A DNA stretch of 64,000 nt, taken from assembly GCF_013201895.1 (NCBI RefSeq), contig NZ_CP053841.1, forward strand, positions 310,001 through 374,000, in the 5' to 3' direction. Source of the stretch: Campylobacter blaseri. GTDB taxonomy: Bacteria > Campylobacterota > Campylobacteria > Campylobacterales > Campylobacteraceae. The position numbers and the translations under genes are program-made. A model generated the notes under the pieces. That model worked only from the letters and a program-made list of their open reading frames with translations. It was not told the DNA's origin and did no database searches. Shown in pieces: positions 45,475 to 55,888 of this stretch (positions within the stretch are counted from its first letter, which is position 1; every line of letters begins with the position of its first letter).

Positions 45475-47400
45475 TTATTTTGGTGTTTTGTTTACAAATT
45501 CCCCTTTTTCATTTATGTAGCCCCATTTTCCATATAACTTAACTTTAGCTAGTCCATTGCTTCTAAAACTATAAGCTTCATCAAATTTTGGCTCAATTGC
45601 AAATTCCCCTTTTTCATTTATGTAGCCCCATTTGCCATATAACTTAACTTTAGCTAGTCCATTGTTTGTAAAATTTTCAGCATTGTCAAATTGTATTTTT
45701 ATAATGATTTCGCCATTTTTGCTGATATATCCAAATTTGTCATTTGATTTTACTATAGCCAATCCATCTTCTGCAAAATCCAAAGCTCCGTCAAATTTTG
45801 GCTCAATTACAGTATCGTCTTTTTCATTTATGTAGCCCCATTTGTTATCTATCTCAACTGCAGCTAAGCCATTTTTTGTAAAATTAGAAGCCAAATTAAA
45901 TCTAGGTTTAATTACAAATTCGCCTTTTGTATTTATATATCCCCATTTTTTATTAATTTTTACTAAAGCTAATTTACCGTTTTGAAAAAATCCAAAGGTT
46001 GCATCAAATTTTGGCTCAATTACAAACTTGCCTTGTTTATCTATAAAACCCCATTTGTTATCTATCTCAACTGCAGCTAAGCCATTTTTGGCAAAAGGAA
46101 AAGCTTCATTAAATTTTGGTTCAATTACAAACTCGCCTTTTTTATTTATAAATCCTACTTTATTTTTTATTGTAACTATTGCAAGATTATCATCTCCAAA
46201 ATTAAAAACACCATCAAATTTTGGCTTAATTACAAATTCCCCCTTTTCGTCTATATATCCCCATTTTTTATTTAAAAGAACCTTAGCCAGTCCATTGTAA
46301 AAGTCATAACAATTATCAAATTTTGGCTCAATTGCAAAATCACCATTTTTATTTATAAAACCGCATTTGTTATCTATTAAGACTGTAGCCAAGCTGTTTT
46401 TGGTAAATTCGCTAGCGAAATCAAATTTTGGCTCAATTGCAATCTCATTTTTTTCATTTAAATATCCCCATTTCCCAAATGTTCTAACTCTAGCCAATCC
46501 ATTTTTACTAAAACTATAAGCACTATCAAATTTTGGCTCAATTACAAATTCCCCTTTTTTGTCTATATATCCCCATTCATTATCTATTTTAACACTAGTT
46601 AAATTGTTTTCAATAAAACCATAAAAGCTATCAAAATTTGCTGCTATTACGATTTTTCCAGCTTTATTTATAAAACCAAATTTACCATTTATTTTAATGC
46701 CAGCTAAACCATTTTCACCAAAATCATAAGCATGTTCAAATTTTGGCTTAATTACAAATTCTCCATCTTTATTTATATATCCCCATTTCCCATTTAATTC
46801 AACTGCTGCCAATCCATTTTTAGCGAAATTAAAGGCGTTATTAAACTTAAATTTTATGACAAATTCCCCTTTTTCATTTATAAAACCCCATTTATTATAT
46901 AGCTTAACTGCAGCTAGCCCGTATTTATTAAAATCACGACCATCATTAAAATTAACAGTAGTTATAATTTCACCTTTTTTGTTTATATATTGGTATATTC
47001 CACCTATTTGAACTCTAGCTAGTCCAACATCTGCAAAATCCCAAGCTTCATAATACTTTGGTTTAATTACAAATTCCCCTTTTTCATCTATATATCCCCA
47101 TTTTTTATTTACTTTAACTATTGCTAGATTATACTCTCCAAAATCCCAAGCACCATCAAATTTTGGCTCAATTGCAATATCACCTTTTTCATTCATATAG
47201 CCCCATTTATTGTTTACTTTAAATGCAGCTAATCCATTTTTAAAATTTCTAACATCATCAAAATTTGTTTTTATTACAACTTCGCCTTTCTGGTTTATAA
47301 ATTTCCATATTTTATTACCTTGAAATTTTATAAATTCATTTGAAAAACTAAACCTGAATAAAATACTTACAATTAAAATAGTTTTTAAAATTTGTTTCAT
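45475..47400 (-). CDS. Exported WG-repeat (KWG) protein
   Basis: Protein of 641 residues: signal peptide MKQILKTILIVSILFRFSFS, then almost entirely tandem repeats of about 23-24 residues, roughly 25 copies, of the type KWGYINEKGEFVIEPKFD followed by A..F..NGLA.VK. The repeats are very similar at DNA level as well, so the array can expand or shrink by recombination. WG repeats form beta-rich solenoids of unknown function; this one would be periplasmic or surface-exposed. The signal-peptide start resembles that of the ankyrin-like protein at 26219. Confidence 0.88.
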   Translation of the reverse strand: MKQILKTILIVSILFRFSFSNEFIKFQGNKIWKFINQKGEVVIKTNFDDVRNFKNGLAAFKVNNKWGYMNEKGDIAIEPKFDGAWDFGEYNLAIVKVNKKWGYIDEKGEFVIKPKYYEAWDFADVGLARVQIGGIYQYINKKGEIITTVNFNDGRDFNKYGLAAVKLYNKWGFINEKGEFVIKFKFNNAFNFAKNGLAAVELNGKWGYINKDGEFVIKPKFEHAYDFGENGLAGIKINGKFGFINKAGKIVIAANFDSFYGFIENNLTSVKIDNEWGYIDKKGEFVIEPKFDSAYSFSKNGLARVRTFGKWGYLNEKNEIAIEPKFDFASEFTKNSLATVLIDNKCGFINKNGDFAIEPKFDNCYDFYNGLAKVLLNKKWGYIDEKGEFVIKPKFDGVFNFGDDNLAIVTIKNKVGFINKKGEFVIEPKFNEAFPFAKNGLAAVEIDNKWGFIDKQGKFVIEPKFDATFGFFQNGKLALVKINKKWGYINTKGEFVIKPRFNLASNFTKNGLAAVEIDNKWGYINEKDDTVIEPKFDGALDFAEDGLAIVKSNDKFGYISKNGEIIIKIQFDNAENFTNNGLAKVKLYGKWGYINEKGEFAIEPKFDEAYSFRSNGLAKVKLYGKWGYINEKGEFVNKTPK

Positions 47401-47569
47401 TTTAGCCCCTTTAAATTCGTATTATATAGCAAATTAGTTATAAATTTATTTAATTTGTCTTTTGAATACTGAAGCGGTTTATTTGAACTTTCTTTAAAAA
47501 TTTATAAGACTTTTACCACAATTTTTATACAATAAATAAAAATAAATTTAGAAAGAAATAATAAAAACA

Positions 47570-50500
47570 ATGAGCGAATTTACACATTTACACTTGCACA
47601 CAGAGTATTCATTGCTTGATGGAGCAAACAAGATAAAAGAGTTAGCTGCTATGCTAAAAGAGCGTGGAAGTAAGGCTGTTGCAATAACTGATCATGGTAA
47701 TATGTTTGGTGCAATTGATTTTTATAAAACTATGAAAAAAAATGGTATTAAGCCTATAATTGGTATGGAAGCATACATTCATAACGGTGAAACATTAGAT
47801 GACAAAAGCACAAGGAGTAGATTTCATCTTATACTTCTTGCTAAAAATGAAGTTGGTTATAAAAATTTAATGTATCTTAGCTCAATGGCATATTTAGAAG
47901 GCTTTTATTTTAATCCAAGAATTAATAAAAAAATATTAAAAGAACATAGTGAAGGTCTGGTTTGTTCTGCTGCTTGTTTACAAGGAGAGGTAAATTTTCA
48001 TCTAAATTTAAGCGATAGAAATTTAAAAAGAGGAGCACAGGGTTACGAGAAAGCAAAAGAGGTTGCTTTAGAATACAAAGAGATTTTTGGAGATGATTTT
48101 TATCTTGAAATTATGCGTCATGGCATAAATGATCAAATGAAAATTGATAAAGATATTTTAAGAATCTCAAAAGAGACAGGCATTAAAATAATAGCTACAA
48201 ACGATGCTCACTATCCTTATAAACAAAGAGCTGAAGCACATGAAGTTTTTATGTGTATAGCTATGGCAAAAAACTTAGATGACCCAAATAGGCTCAGGCA
48301 TAGTATGCAGGAGTTATATGTAAAAAGCGATAAAGAGATGAAGTGGATTTTTGCAGATATTCCTGAAGTTATAGAAAATACCCAAGAGGTAGTTGATAAA
48401 TGTAATTTAGAGCTAAAATTAGGAGAGCCGACTCCTCCAAATTTTAAATTTACTTTAGAATATGCACGAGAAAATGGTATAAAATTACCATATCCAAATG
48501 ATAGATATAATTTAGAAAATGATAAAATTTTGTTTAAGAAACTTAGTGAAAAAAGGCTTGAAGAAAGACTTCAATTTATAGATGAAAGCAAACATATAGA
48601 ATATAAAGAGAGATTAAAAAGAGAGATTGACATTATAAATTCAATGAAATTTCCAGGTTATATGCTTATAGTTGCTGATTTTATCAATGAAGCTAAGAAA
48701 GCAGGTATTCCAGTTGGTCCAGGTCGTGGTTCTGCTGCTGGAAGTTTGGTAGCATTTTCTTTAAAGATAACAGATATTGACCCAATGCCATACAACTTAC
48801 TTTTTGAAAGATTTTTAAATCCTGAAAGAGTTAGTATGCCTGATATTGATGTTGATTTTTGTCAAGATAGAAGAGGCGAAGTAATTGACTATGTTGTAGA
48901 AAAATATGGCAGATATAATGTTGCTCAAGTTGCAACTTTTGGTAAATTACTTGCAAAAGGTGTTATAAGAGATGTTGCAAGAGTTTGTGGTATGGCATAT
49001 GCTGAGGCTGACAAAATGGCAAAACTAATTCCTGATAATTTAGGAATAACTTTAAATGGAAAAGGAGAGCCAGGAAGTGCAAATTTTAAAGAAGGAGCGT
49101 TTCAGCTAGAACCTAAAATAAAAGAGTTGATTGACTCAAATCCTAGTGCAAGACAAGTGTGGAAGTATTCGCTTGACTTAGAAGGACTTAATAGAAACGC
49201 AGGTATGCACGCAGCAGGTGTTGTTATAAGTAATGAGGAGCTTTGGAATAAAACTCCACTTTTTAGGCAAACAAACAATGTCGATGGGGGGTTGATTACT
49301 CAGTATACAAAAGACTTTTTAGAAGATGTGGATTTGATTAAATTTGACTTTTTGGGTCTTAAGACTTTAACAGTAATTGATAATGCCATAAAACTTGTTA
49401 AAAGTAGATACAGTAAAGATATCATTTGGGAACAAATAGATATGAATGAAAAAAAAGTATATAAGACTATTCAAAGCGGATACACTTTAGGGATTTTTCA
49501 AATAGAAAGTGCTGGAATGCAAAAACTTGCAAGTGAATTAAAGCCTGACTGTTTTGAAGATATTATTGCGATGATAGCACTTTATCGCCCAGGACCTATG
49601 GATCTTATTCCTGATTTTGTAAAAAGAAAACATGGTGAGGCTAGGATTGAATACATTATAGATGAGATCAAAGATATATTAGAGCCAACTTATGGGGTTA
49701 TAGTTTATCAAGAGCAAGTTATGCAAATTGTTCAAAAAGTTGGAGGTTTTTCTTTAGGTGCTGCTGATATTGTTAGGCGTGCTATGAGTAAGAAAAAAGA
49801 AGATGAGATGAAAGAGCTTAAAAAACAATATCTTGTCGGTGCTAAAAATCAAGGTTATAATGAAAATAAAGCTGACGAGTTGTTTGAGATGATTATGAAA
49901 TTTGCTTCTTATGGGTTTAACAAATCTCACGCAGCGGCTTATGCCATGATAACTTTTCAAACAGCTTATTTAAAAACATTTTATCCAGCTGAGTTTATGG
50001 CAGCACTTCTTACAAGTGAAGAGGATAATATGGATAAAGTCGCAATATATATTGATGAGATTAAAAGACTTAATATAGATATTTTACCGCCTAGTATAAA
50101 TAAATCTTTTAGACAATTTAGCGTTATAAAAAAAGACAATAAAGAAGCTATTATTTTCGGAATGGGTGCTATAAAAGGAGTTGGACTTGGAGCTATTGAC
50201 AATATTGTAAAAGAGAGAGAAAAAGATGGAGATTTTACTAATATAAATGATTTTGTCTCAAGAATTGATAGTTTTAAAGTAAACAAAAGAGTTACAGAGG
50301 CACTTATAAAATCTGGTGCAATGGATTGCTTAGGGCTTACTAGAATGGCGCTTTTACAAAATATAGAAAATATAACAGATGCCTGCAGAAACTCAGCTAA
50401 AATCAAAAATGATGCACAAAATTCACTATTTGGCTTAGAAGATGGTATAGCAAATGTTGAGGTGAATTTCATTCCAAATAGCGATGAATATGATATGAAA

Positions 50501-51181
50501 AGCCTTTTAAGGCTTGAAAAAGAGAGTTTGGGAATTTATATCTCAGGGCATCCACTTGGTGAATTTGAAGATGAGATAAATAGTATGCAATACACCCTAA
50601 CAAGTGAATTTGAAAATTTAAAAGACTATACTGAGACCATTTTAATTGGCAAAATCGAAGATATTGATATAAAAATTACTAGGCGTGGAAAAAAAATGGG
50701 GATAATCTCAGCCTTAGATTTGCATGGTAACTTTGAAATGGTAGCTTTTGATGACAAACTTGAAAAGATAGAAAGCTTTAGTGAAGAGGAGCGTGGCAGG
50801 CCATATGTTTTTGCTGTACGCATTATAAAAGATGAACACCAGTATAAAATAAGCGTAAATGATGTATTTAGTTTAGAAGATGCTAAAAATGGAGAGTTTA
50901 AGCAAAAAAGCTATAATAGAAAAAACGATAGCTATAAAAATGAATATCAAAATGAGCAAAAACGAAATATTGAAGATTGTGAAATAGAATTAAATTTAGA
51001 TAATTTAGATGTTGATTTAATAAACAAAATTTATAATTTAGCTTACAAATCAAACAATGGAGTAAATAGCAAAAGACTTGTTTTAAAGATTATAACAAGT
51101 AGTAAAATTTTTATTTTTGAAACAAACTTTTTTATAGACGATAGATTTTTAGATAATATGAAGGAGTTTTTGGCTGCTTAA
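47570..51181 (+). CDS. dnaE: DNA polymerase III alpha subunit
   Basis: Replicative polymerase of 1203 residues. The N-terminal PHP domain starts THLHLHTEYSLLDGANK; palm motifs are GPGRGSAAGSLVAF and MPDIDVDFCQDRRGE with the catalytic Asp residues near 425, then ASYGFNKSHAAAYAMITFQT. The C-terminal OB domain and a shortened tau-binding tail follow. Length is normal for Campylobacter DnaE (about 1200). It stands alone with a hairpin terminator after it. Confidence 0.97.
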   Translation: MSEFTHLHLHTEYSLLDGANKIKELAAMLKERGSKAVAITDHGNMFGAIDFYKTMKKNGIKPIIGMEAYIHNGETLDDKSTRSRFHLILLAKNEVGYKNLMYLSSMAYLEGFYFNPRINKKILKEHSEGLVCSAACLQGEVNFHLNLSDRNLKRGAQGYEKAKEVALEYKEIFGDDFYLEIMRHGINDQMKIDKDILRISKETGIKIIATNDAHYPYKQRAEAHEVFMCIAMAKNLDDPNRLRHSMQELYVKSDKEMKWIFADIPEVIENTQEVVDKCNLELKLGEPTPPNFKFTLEYARENGIKLPYPNDRYNLENDKILFKKLSEKRLEERLQFIDESKHIEYKERLKREIDIINSMKFPGYMLIVADFINEAKKAGIPVGPGRGSAAGSLVAFSLKITDIDPMPYNLLFERFLNPERVSMPDIDVDFCQDRRGEVIDYVVEKYGRYNVAQVATFGKLLAKGVIRDVARVCGMAYAEADKMAKLIPDNLGITLNGKGEPGSANFKEGAFQLEPKIKELIDSNPSARQVWKYSLDLEGLNRNAGMHAAGVVISNEELWNKTPLFRQTNNVDGGLITQYTKDFLEDVDLIKFDFLGLKTLTVIDNAIKLVKSRYSKDIIWEQIDMNEKKVYKTIQSGYTLGIFQIESAGMQKLASELKPDCFEDIIAMIALYRPGPMDLIPDFVKRKHGEARIEYIIDEIKDILEPTYGVIVYQEQVMQIVQKVGGFSLGAADIVRRAMSKKKEDEMKELKKQYLVGAKNQGYNENKADELFEMIMKFASYGFNKSHAAAYAMITFQTAYLKTFYPAEFMAALLTSEEDNMDKVAIYIDEIKRLNIDILPPSINKSFRQFSVIKKDNKEAIIFGMGAIKGVGLGAIDNIVKEREKDGDFTNINDFVSRIDSFKVNKRVTEALIKSGAMDCLGLTRMALLQNIENITDACRNSAKIKNDAQNSLFGLEDGIANVEVNFIPNSDEYDMKSLLRLEKESLGIYISGHPLGEFEDEINSMQYTLTSEFENLKDYTETILIGKIEDIDIKITRRGKKMGIISALDLHGNFEMVAFDDKLEKIESFSEEERGRPYVFAVRIIKDEHQYKISVNDVFSLEDAKNGEFKQKSYNRKNDSYKNEYQNEQKRNIEDCEIELNLDNLDVDLINKIYNLAYKSNNGVNSKRLVLKIITSSKIFIFETNFFIDDRFLDNMKEFLAA

Positions 51182-51187
51182 TAATTT

Positions 51188-51215
51188 AGTAAAAGCTAAA
51201 TTATTAGCTTTTACT
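51188..51215 (+). terminator. Terminator after dnaE
   Basis: AGTAAAAGCT, loop AAATTATT, AGCTTTTACT, then TTATAT. An overlapping alternative stem TAATTTAG/CTAAATTA exists. Confidence 0.75.
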
Positions 51216-51240
51216 TATATGTATTTAAATTACAAATTTA

Positions 51241-52050
51241 TTATTCAAGTAAAATTGTAAAATCATCCATATCAAACAGCAGTAATTTTTCAGATTTAAT
51301 ATTTAAAAGCTCCTTGCTAAAGCCACTTTTAGAAAAAATGATAATTTTATCTGGAGTTATATTTAACTTTTCACACTTTAAACTAATAGAGTTTAACAAG
51401 CTTTTACAGACTTTCCTATCTTTATATTTTACTTCGCCAATCATAACTTTATCATCAAATTCATAAAAAATATCGATTTCTAAATCTTTAGTCCAAAAAC
51501 TATAAACATCTTTTTCTAAATTTAAATATTTTTTTAGAACCAATCCGCTTAAAGCCTCAAATCCCAAACTGGCATAGTTTTCAAAATCTAGCTTTATTAT
51601 TTCTAAAACTTGTTCTATTTTATTATTATCTAGTAGAGTTAGATTAGGTTCTATGAATCTAAACCAAAACCTATCAAAGTGATTTTTAAATTTAACCTTA
51701 TCGTGGATTGTATATCTTCTTAGATATTTAGGTAGTTTTTCCTTTTTGTTTTGTGGAGTAGGCTTTTTTTCTCTACTTTTTTCAAGTTCTAAAATTCCCT
51801 CATTTAAAAGCCAATTTACAGATTTTTGAGCTTTAAATCTTGACATAACTTTATTTATTGAAAATTTTTTTCTATCATTTTTAGCGAATTTAGAAAGTGC
51901 TAGCTTGCTATATTTATCAAATTTAAATTTTAATCTTAATTTATTATGGTTAAGTAAAATTTCATCTTTTATAGCAATAAAAACATCATCATAGTTATTT
52001 TTTATATCCAAACCATCAAACACTAAGTAAAATTTAATAAGTTCATCCAT
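51241..52050 (-). CDS. DUF234-type protein with PD-(D/E)xK-like motif
   Basis: Protein of 269 residues matching the C-terminal part of DUF234 ATPases: FKNHFDRFWFRFIEPN near 125, FENYASLGFEALSGLVL near 160 and then EIDIFYEFDDKVMIGEVKYKD near 195-215, which gives a D...E-x-K arrangement typical of restriction-endonuclease folds. The AAA+ ATPase half of classical DUF234 proteins is absent; residues 1-110 look like a winged-helix region. A stand-alone form occurs at various places in Campylobacter. Function unknown, possibly DNA-related. Confidence 0.7.
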   Translation of the reverse strand: MDELIKFYLVFDGLDIKNNYDDVFIAIKDEILLNHNKLRLKFKFDKYSKLALSKFAKNDRKKFSINKVMSRFKAQKSVNWLLNEGILELEKSREKKPTPQNKKEKLPKYLRRYTIHDKVKFKNHFDRFWFRFIEPNLTLLDNNKIEQVLEIIKLDFENYASLGFEALSGLVLKKYLNLEKDVYSFWTKDLEIDIFYEFDDKVMIGEVKYKDRKVCKSLLNSISLKCEKLNITPDKIIIFSKSGFSKELLNIKSEKLLLFDMDDFTILLE

Positions 52051-52161
52051 GCTTAGATTTGGAAATTTATTAAATATTTTTTTGAAATTTTCTATAGCTC
52101 TCTCCTTGTTTTTAATTTTATCATTTTTCGGTATAATTTACAAAAAAATAAGGAAGATAAT

Positions 52162-53469
52162 TTGGACATAGAAAATGTTAGAAAAGATATTATTTTAAAA
52201 GATGAAACTTACTATTTTGATTATACTGCTACAGGGTTAGCTTGCAAATCAATAGAAAATGAAATTCAAAGTATATTAGAGACATACTCTAATATACATT
52301 CTGAATCAAGTGAACTTGCTAGAATTACAAATGAGTATTATGAAAATTCCCGTAGAGGGCTTAAGGGGCTACTTGCATTAGACGATAGCTTTTATCTTAT
52401 TCCATGTGGAAATGGTGCAACAGCCGCTATAAAAAGATTTCAAGAGATAATGGGTATATATATACCACCAGCAACAAGAGATTTTTTAGGACTAAATATT
52501 AAAAATATGGACAATTTGCCACTTGTTTTAGTCTCTCCTTATGAACACCATTCAAATGAGATTAGCTATAGACAAGGTGTTTGTGAGACTATAAGAGTAT
52601 CTTTAGATAAAAATGGTGAAATTAATTTTGATGAACTTAAGGAAATTCTAGAAAAAAACAGAGGAAGAAAAATTATTGCAGCTTTTAGTGTAGCATCAAA
52701 TGTAACTGGTGTTTTAACTGACTATAAAAAACTCTATCTTACCATAAAGGCATACGGAGGCACTGTTTTGCTAGATGCTTCTTCATATATAGCTTATGAC
52801 AATGTAGATTGTAACTTTTATGATGCTATGGTTTTTTCATCTCATAAACTTTTAGGCGGAGTTGCTGGATGTGGAGTGCTTGTTATAAAAAAAAACTTGT
52901 GTAAATGCAAAGAGCCTACATTTGCTGCTGGCGGAACAGTGCAATATGTAAATAGAAAACATGAGGTTTTTGCTCTAGATAAAGAACAGCTAGAACAACC
53001 CGGAACTCCAGGGATAATAGCTTTAATTAGAGCGTTTTTAGCTTTTAAGCTTAGAAATAGTATCGGTCTTGAAAATATAAGAAAAAAAGAAAAAGAGTTA
53101 GGTGAGTATTTTTTAAGTAAAATTACAAAAATCAATGATGTTACACTATATGCTAAAAATGTTAAAGATAGACTAGCTGTATTTTCTTTTAATGTAAAAG
53201 GTTATAACCCTTATGATTTTGCCTCAATTCTTAGTCAAAACTACTATGTTGAAACCAGAGCAGGTTGTGCATGTGCAGGACCATATGGACATGATTTACT
53301 TGAATTAGATGATATGGATTTTTTAGATTATGATAAGCCTGGTTGGGTTAGGATTAGTATACACTACACACATACAAAAGAGGATATTGATTATCTTATA
53401 AGTGCGATAAAAGCAGTTATAAAAAAGCGTGGAAAAATTAAATTTTCACAAGGAAGATATCTTTGTTAA
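52162..53469 (+). CDS. Class V aminotransferase (cysteine desulfurase-like)
   Basis: Fold-type I PLP enzyme of 435 residues. The PLP lysine lies in MVFSSHKLLGGVAGCGV near residue 230; GNGATAAIKRFQEIMG and the Asp in VLLDASSYIAYD are further active-site parts, and ETRAGCACAGPYG near 370 resembles the Cys-bearing loop of SufS/CsdA-like desulfurases. Start is TTG at 52162 behind AAGGAAGAT. It stands alone, so the partner and acceptor are unknown; activity as a desulfurase or another lyase is not settled. Confidence 0.8.
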   Translation: MDIENVRKDIILKDETYYFDYTATGLACKSIENEIQSILETYSNIHSESSELARITNEYYENSRRGLKGLLALDDSFYLIPCGNGATAAIKRFQEIMGIYIPPATRDFLGLNIKNMDNLPLVLVSPYEHHSNEISYRQGVCETIRVSLDKNGEINFDELKEILEKNRGRKIIAAFSVASNVTGVLTDYKKLYLTIKAYGGTVLLDASSYIAYDNVDCNFYDAMVFSSHKLLGGVAGCGVLVIKKNLCKCKEPTFAAGGTVQYVNRKHEVFALDKEQLEQPGTPGIIALIRAFLAFKLRNSIGLENIRKKEKELGEYFLSKITKINDVTLYAKNVKDRLAVFSFNVKGYNPYDFASILSQNYYVETRAGCACAGPYGHDLLELDDMDFLDYDKPGWVRISIHYTHTKEDIDYLISAIKAVIKKRGKIKFSQGRYLC

Positions 53470-53494
53470 ATCTGGATATTATAATATCCAGATT
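53469..53494. terminator. Perfect palindrome shared by two convergent genes
   Basis: 26-base palindrome AATCTGGATATTA/TAATATCCAGATT. It starts at the last base of the aminotransferase stop and includes the last codons and stop of uppP (53479-53481), so a terminator is embedded in coding sequence. Confidence 0.75.
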
Positions 53495-54255
53495 AAAAAC
53501 ACAAAGCCAACTATAATTCTATATATACCAAAAGGAATATAATCAAATTTACTAACAAAGTTTAAAAATATCTTTATAGCAAATAACGCAACTACAAAAG
53601 CAACGAAACCGCCTATTAAAAATATAAATATATGATTTAAATTTTCTTTAAAAATTTCTATATTTTTATAGCTATCATAAAGAGTTGCAGCAAACATAGT
53701 TGGAATTGCAAGCAAAAAGCTAAACTGAGCGGCTGTTGTTCTATTTAGTCCGCATAAAAGTGAGGTTATAATAGTAGCGCCACTTCTAGAAGTTCCTGGA
53801 ATCATAGCAAAACATTGTGATAATCCAATTATAAATGCTTGTTTATAACTTATGTCATTTAAATTTACTATTTCATTCTTTGGTCTGTTTTTCTTTCTAT
53901 ATAACTCAACTATTATAAAGATAACTCCCCATAGTATCAGCATATAAGCAACTGTATTTGAACTAAATAGAGATTTTATATGACTATATAGCATAAGACC
54001 TATAAAAGCAGTTGGCAAAAAGCCAATAATAAGCTTTATCCATAAATTTATATCTTGTTTTAACCTATTAAAAAACATAAAAACAACAGCTAAAATGGAG
54101 CCAAGCTGGATGACGACTTCAAAACACTTTACAAAGCTAGTTTGCTCTAGTCCTAAAAGTTCTGAAGCTAGAATCATATGACCTGTTGAGCTAATCGGTA
54201 AGAACTCTGTTAAGCCCTCGACCACGCCAAGAATTATAGCATCTAGTATTCCCAA
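53479..54255 (-). CDS. uppP: Undecaprenyl-diphosphate phosphatase
   Basis: Inner-membrane enzyme recycling undecaprenyl pyrophosphate for peptidoglycan and glycan assembly; also called BacA. The two active-site motifs are VEGLTEFLPISSTGHMILA at residues 12-30 and PGTSRSGATIITSLL near 155. About eight helices in 258 residues. It overlaps nothing but lies 2 bases downstream of thiE, so both share a transcript. Confidence 0.95.
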   Translation of the reverse strand: MGILDAIILGVVEGLTEFLPISSTGHMILASELLGLEQTSFVKCFEVVIQLGSILAVVFMFFNRLKQDINLWIKLIIGFLPTAFIGLMLYSHIKSLFSSNTVAYMLILWGVIFIIVELYRKKNRPKNEIVNLNDISYKQAFIIGLSQCFAMIPGTSRSGATIITSLLCGLNRTTAAQFSFLLAIPTMFAATLYDSYKNIEIFKENLNHIFIFLIGGFVAFVVALFAIKIFLNFVSKFDYIPFGIYRIIVGFVFLIWIL

Positions 54256-54257
54256 TT

Positions 54258-54866
54258 TTATCCTTTAATTATATTTATTAAATTTGTTAAATTTTCTGTA
54301 ATGGATTTTGGCTTATAAGTAGCACTTACAATAGCTATATAATCAGCATTATATTTTAATACATCTTTTAAATTTTGTGAATTTATTCCGCCTATTATAC
54401 AAGTTGGGATTGTTAGTTTCGAAAAATCTATTGACGAAATATCACAAATAGTTGCATCTTTTTTTGTATCAGTTGGGAAAATAGCACCAAAAGCTACATA
54501 GTTAGCACCATTTTTTTGCGCATTAAGAGCCAAGCGCATATCTCCATAACAACTTACTCCAATTATTTTATTATTTCCTAAAGTTTTTTTTGCACCAGTA
54601 ATATCTTTGTCATCCTTGCCAATATGAACACCGTGAGCATTTAGTTTTTTTGCTAAATCTACATCATCATTTATAAGAAGTTTAGCGTCATAATCTTCAC
54701 ATAGAGATATTAGTGATTTTATAGTATTTTCTTGATAATCTTTATTTTTACTTCTAAACTGAATAAGTTTAATACCACAATCAAGTATCTCTTTTACTTG
54801 AAAAAATATTTTATTTTCTGGTGTATATTGATCGTCAGTTAAAACATATAATTGATTTTTTTGCAT
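54258..54866 (-). CDS. thiE: Thiamine-phosphate synthase
   Basis: Couples the pyrimidine (HMP-PP) and thiazole phosphates into thiamine phosphate. TIM barrel of 202 residues with QFRSKNKDY near residue 36, LLINDDVDLAKKLNAHGVHI, GKDDKDITGAKK, and phosphate loop IGGINSQN near 170. It is adjacent to uppP; other thi genes are not nearby. Similar TenI proteins can look alike, but the retained catalytic loops favour ThiE. Confidence 0.88.
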   Translation of the reverse strand: MQKNQLYVLTDDQYTPENKIFFQVKEILDCGIKLIQFRSKNKDYQENTIKSLISLCEDYDAKLLINDDVDLAKKLNAHGVHIGKDDKDITGAKKTLGNNKIIGVSCYGDMRLALNAQKNGANYVAFGAIFPTDTKKDATICDISSIDFSKLTIPTCIIGGINSQNLKDVLKYNADYIAIVSATYKPKSITENLTNLINIIKG

Positions 54867-54912
54867 AATTGATTAGATTGAAGATGTGCACATATATTGT
54901 GCACACATCTCT

Positions 54913-55647
54913 TTATTTTTTTAGTTCGTATTTGTCCAATAGACTATCGTAAGTGCCATCATTTCTTAACTCTTCTATAACTAAATTAATTTTTGATATA
55001 AGCTCTGTATGTTTGTTTTTATCAAATGCTAGAGAAAAACCCTCGCTTCCATCTGGTTCTTTATGGAACTCAACTATATCATCATTTTTTCTTAAATAGC
55101 CATAGCCAACTGAAGAATCAACTAAAACAGCATCAATTTTACCATTTTTTAGGGCCATAATAGCTGCAAATATATCTTCTACTGCAAAAACATTGACTTT
55201 ATTTAGTTTTCTTGCAGCTTGCTCTTGAACTGTTCCAAGCTGAACACCAATACTTTTATCTCTTAAATCATCTTTTGAGTTAATATCAGAGTTGCTTTTT
55301 TGTTTTATAAATAGATTTTCAGTTACATAGTAAGAGTCTGAAAAATCAACAGCTTTCTTTCTAGCTGGAGTTGCACTCATTCCAGCGGCTATTATGTCAA
55401 TTTTGCCACTCTTTAAAGCTGGAATAAGGCCATCAAAACCCATATTTACAATTTCGTATTTAAAACCTACTTTTTTACTTAGTTCATCTACAAGATCTAT
55501 ATCAAAACCAGCAATATGAGAGTTTTCATCTATATACTCAAACGGCGGATAATTTGCATTTGTTCCAACTTTTATAGTTTCAGCACTTAAGCTAGAGATA
55601 CCTAGAAAAACTAGAGTAACTAAACAGTATTTTATAATCTTTTTCAT
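54913..55647 (-). CDS. Amino-acid ABC transporter substrate-binding protein 1
   Basis: Periplasmic SBP_bac_3 protein of 244 residues with signal peptide MKKIIKYCLVTLVFLGISSLSA. The mature part starts ETIKVGTNANYPPFEYID and has GFDIDLVDELSK, AAGMSATPARKKAVDFSDSYY and GVQLGTVQEQAA, typical for polar amino-acid binding proteins. Similar in layout to the second binding protein at 55889. Separated by 241 bases from the rest of the transporter cluster, so it may be expressed on its own. Confidence 0.9.
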   Translation of the reverse strand: MKKIIKYCLVTLVFLGISSLSAETIKVGTNANYPPFEYIDENSHIAGFDIDLVDELSKKVGFKYEIVNMGFDGLIPALKSGKIDIIAAGMSATPARKKAVDFSDSYYVTENLFIKQKSNSDINSKDDLRDKSIGVQLGTVQEQAARKLNKVNVFAVEDIFAAIMALKNGKIDAVLVDSSVGYGYLRKNDDIVEFHKEPDGSEGFSLAFDKNKHTELISKINLVIEELRNDGTYDSLLDKYELKK

Positions 55648-55888
55648 TTTTTTCCTTTATTTGTTAAAATCATACTTTACTTAACCTGTCTAGGTTATCA
55701 TAAAAGTTTAAGCATATTATATCATTTATAATTAAATATTATCGTTTAATTTTTCATTTTAATTTAGTAAACTAGGTATAAAAGCTATTTTAGTACCTAT
55801 ATTAATCTAAATATAACTATATTTTGCAACGATAAATAATATAATAATGTTTAAGTATAAAACTAAGCCAAACTCACCTAAAAATTAT

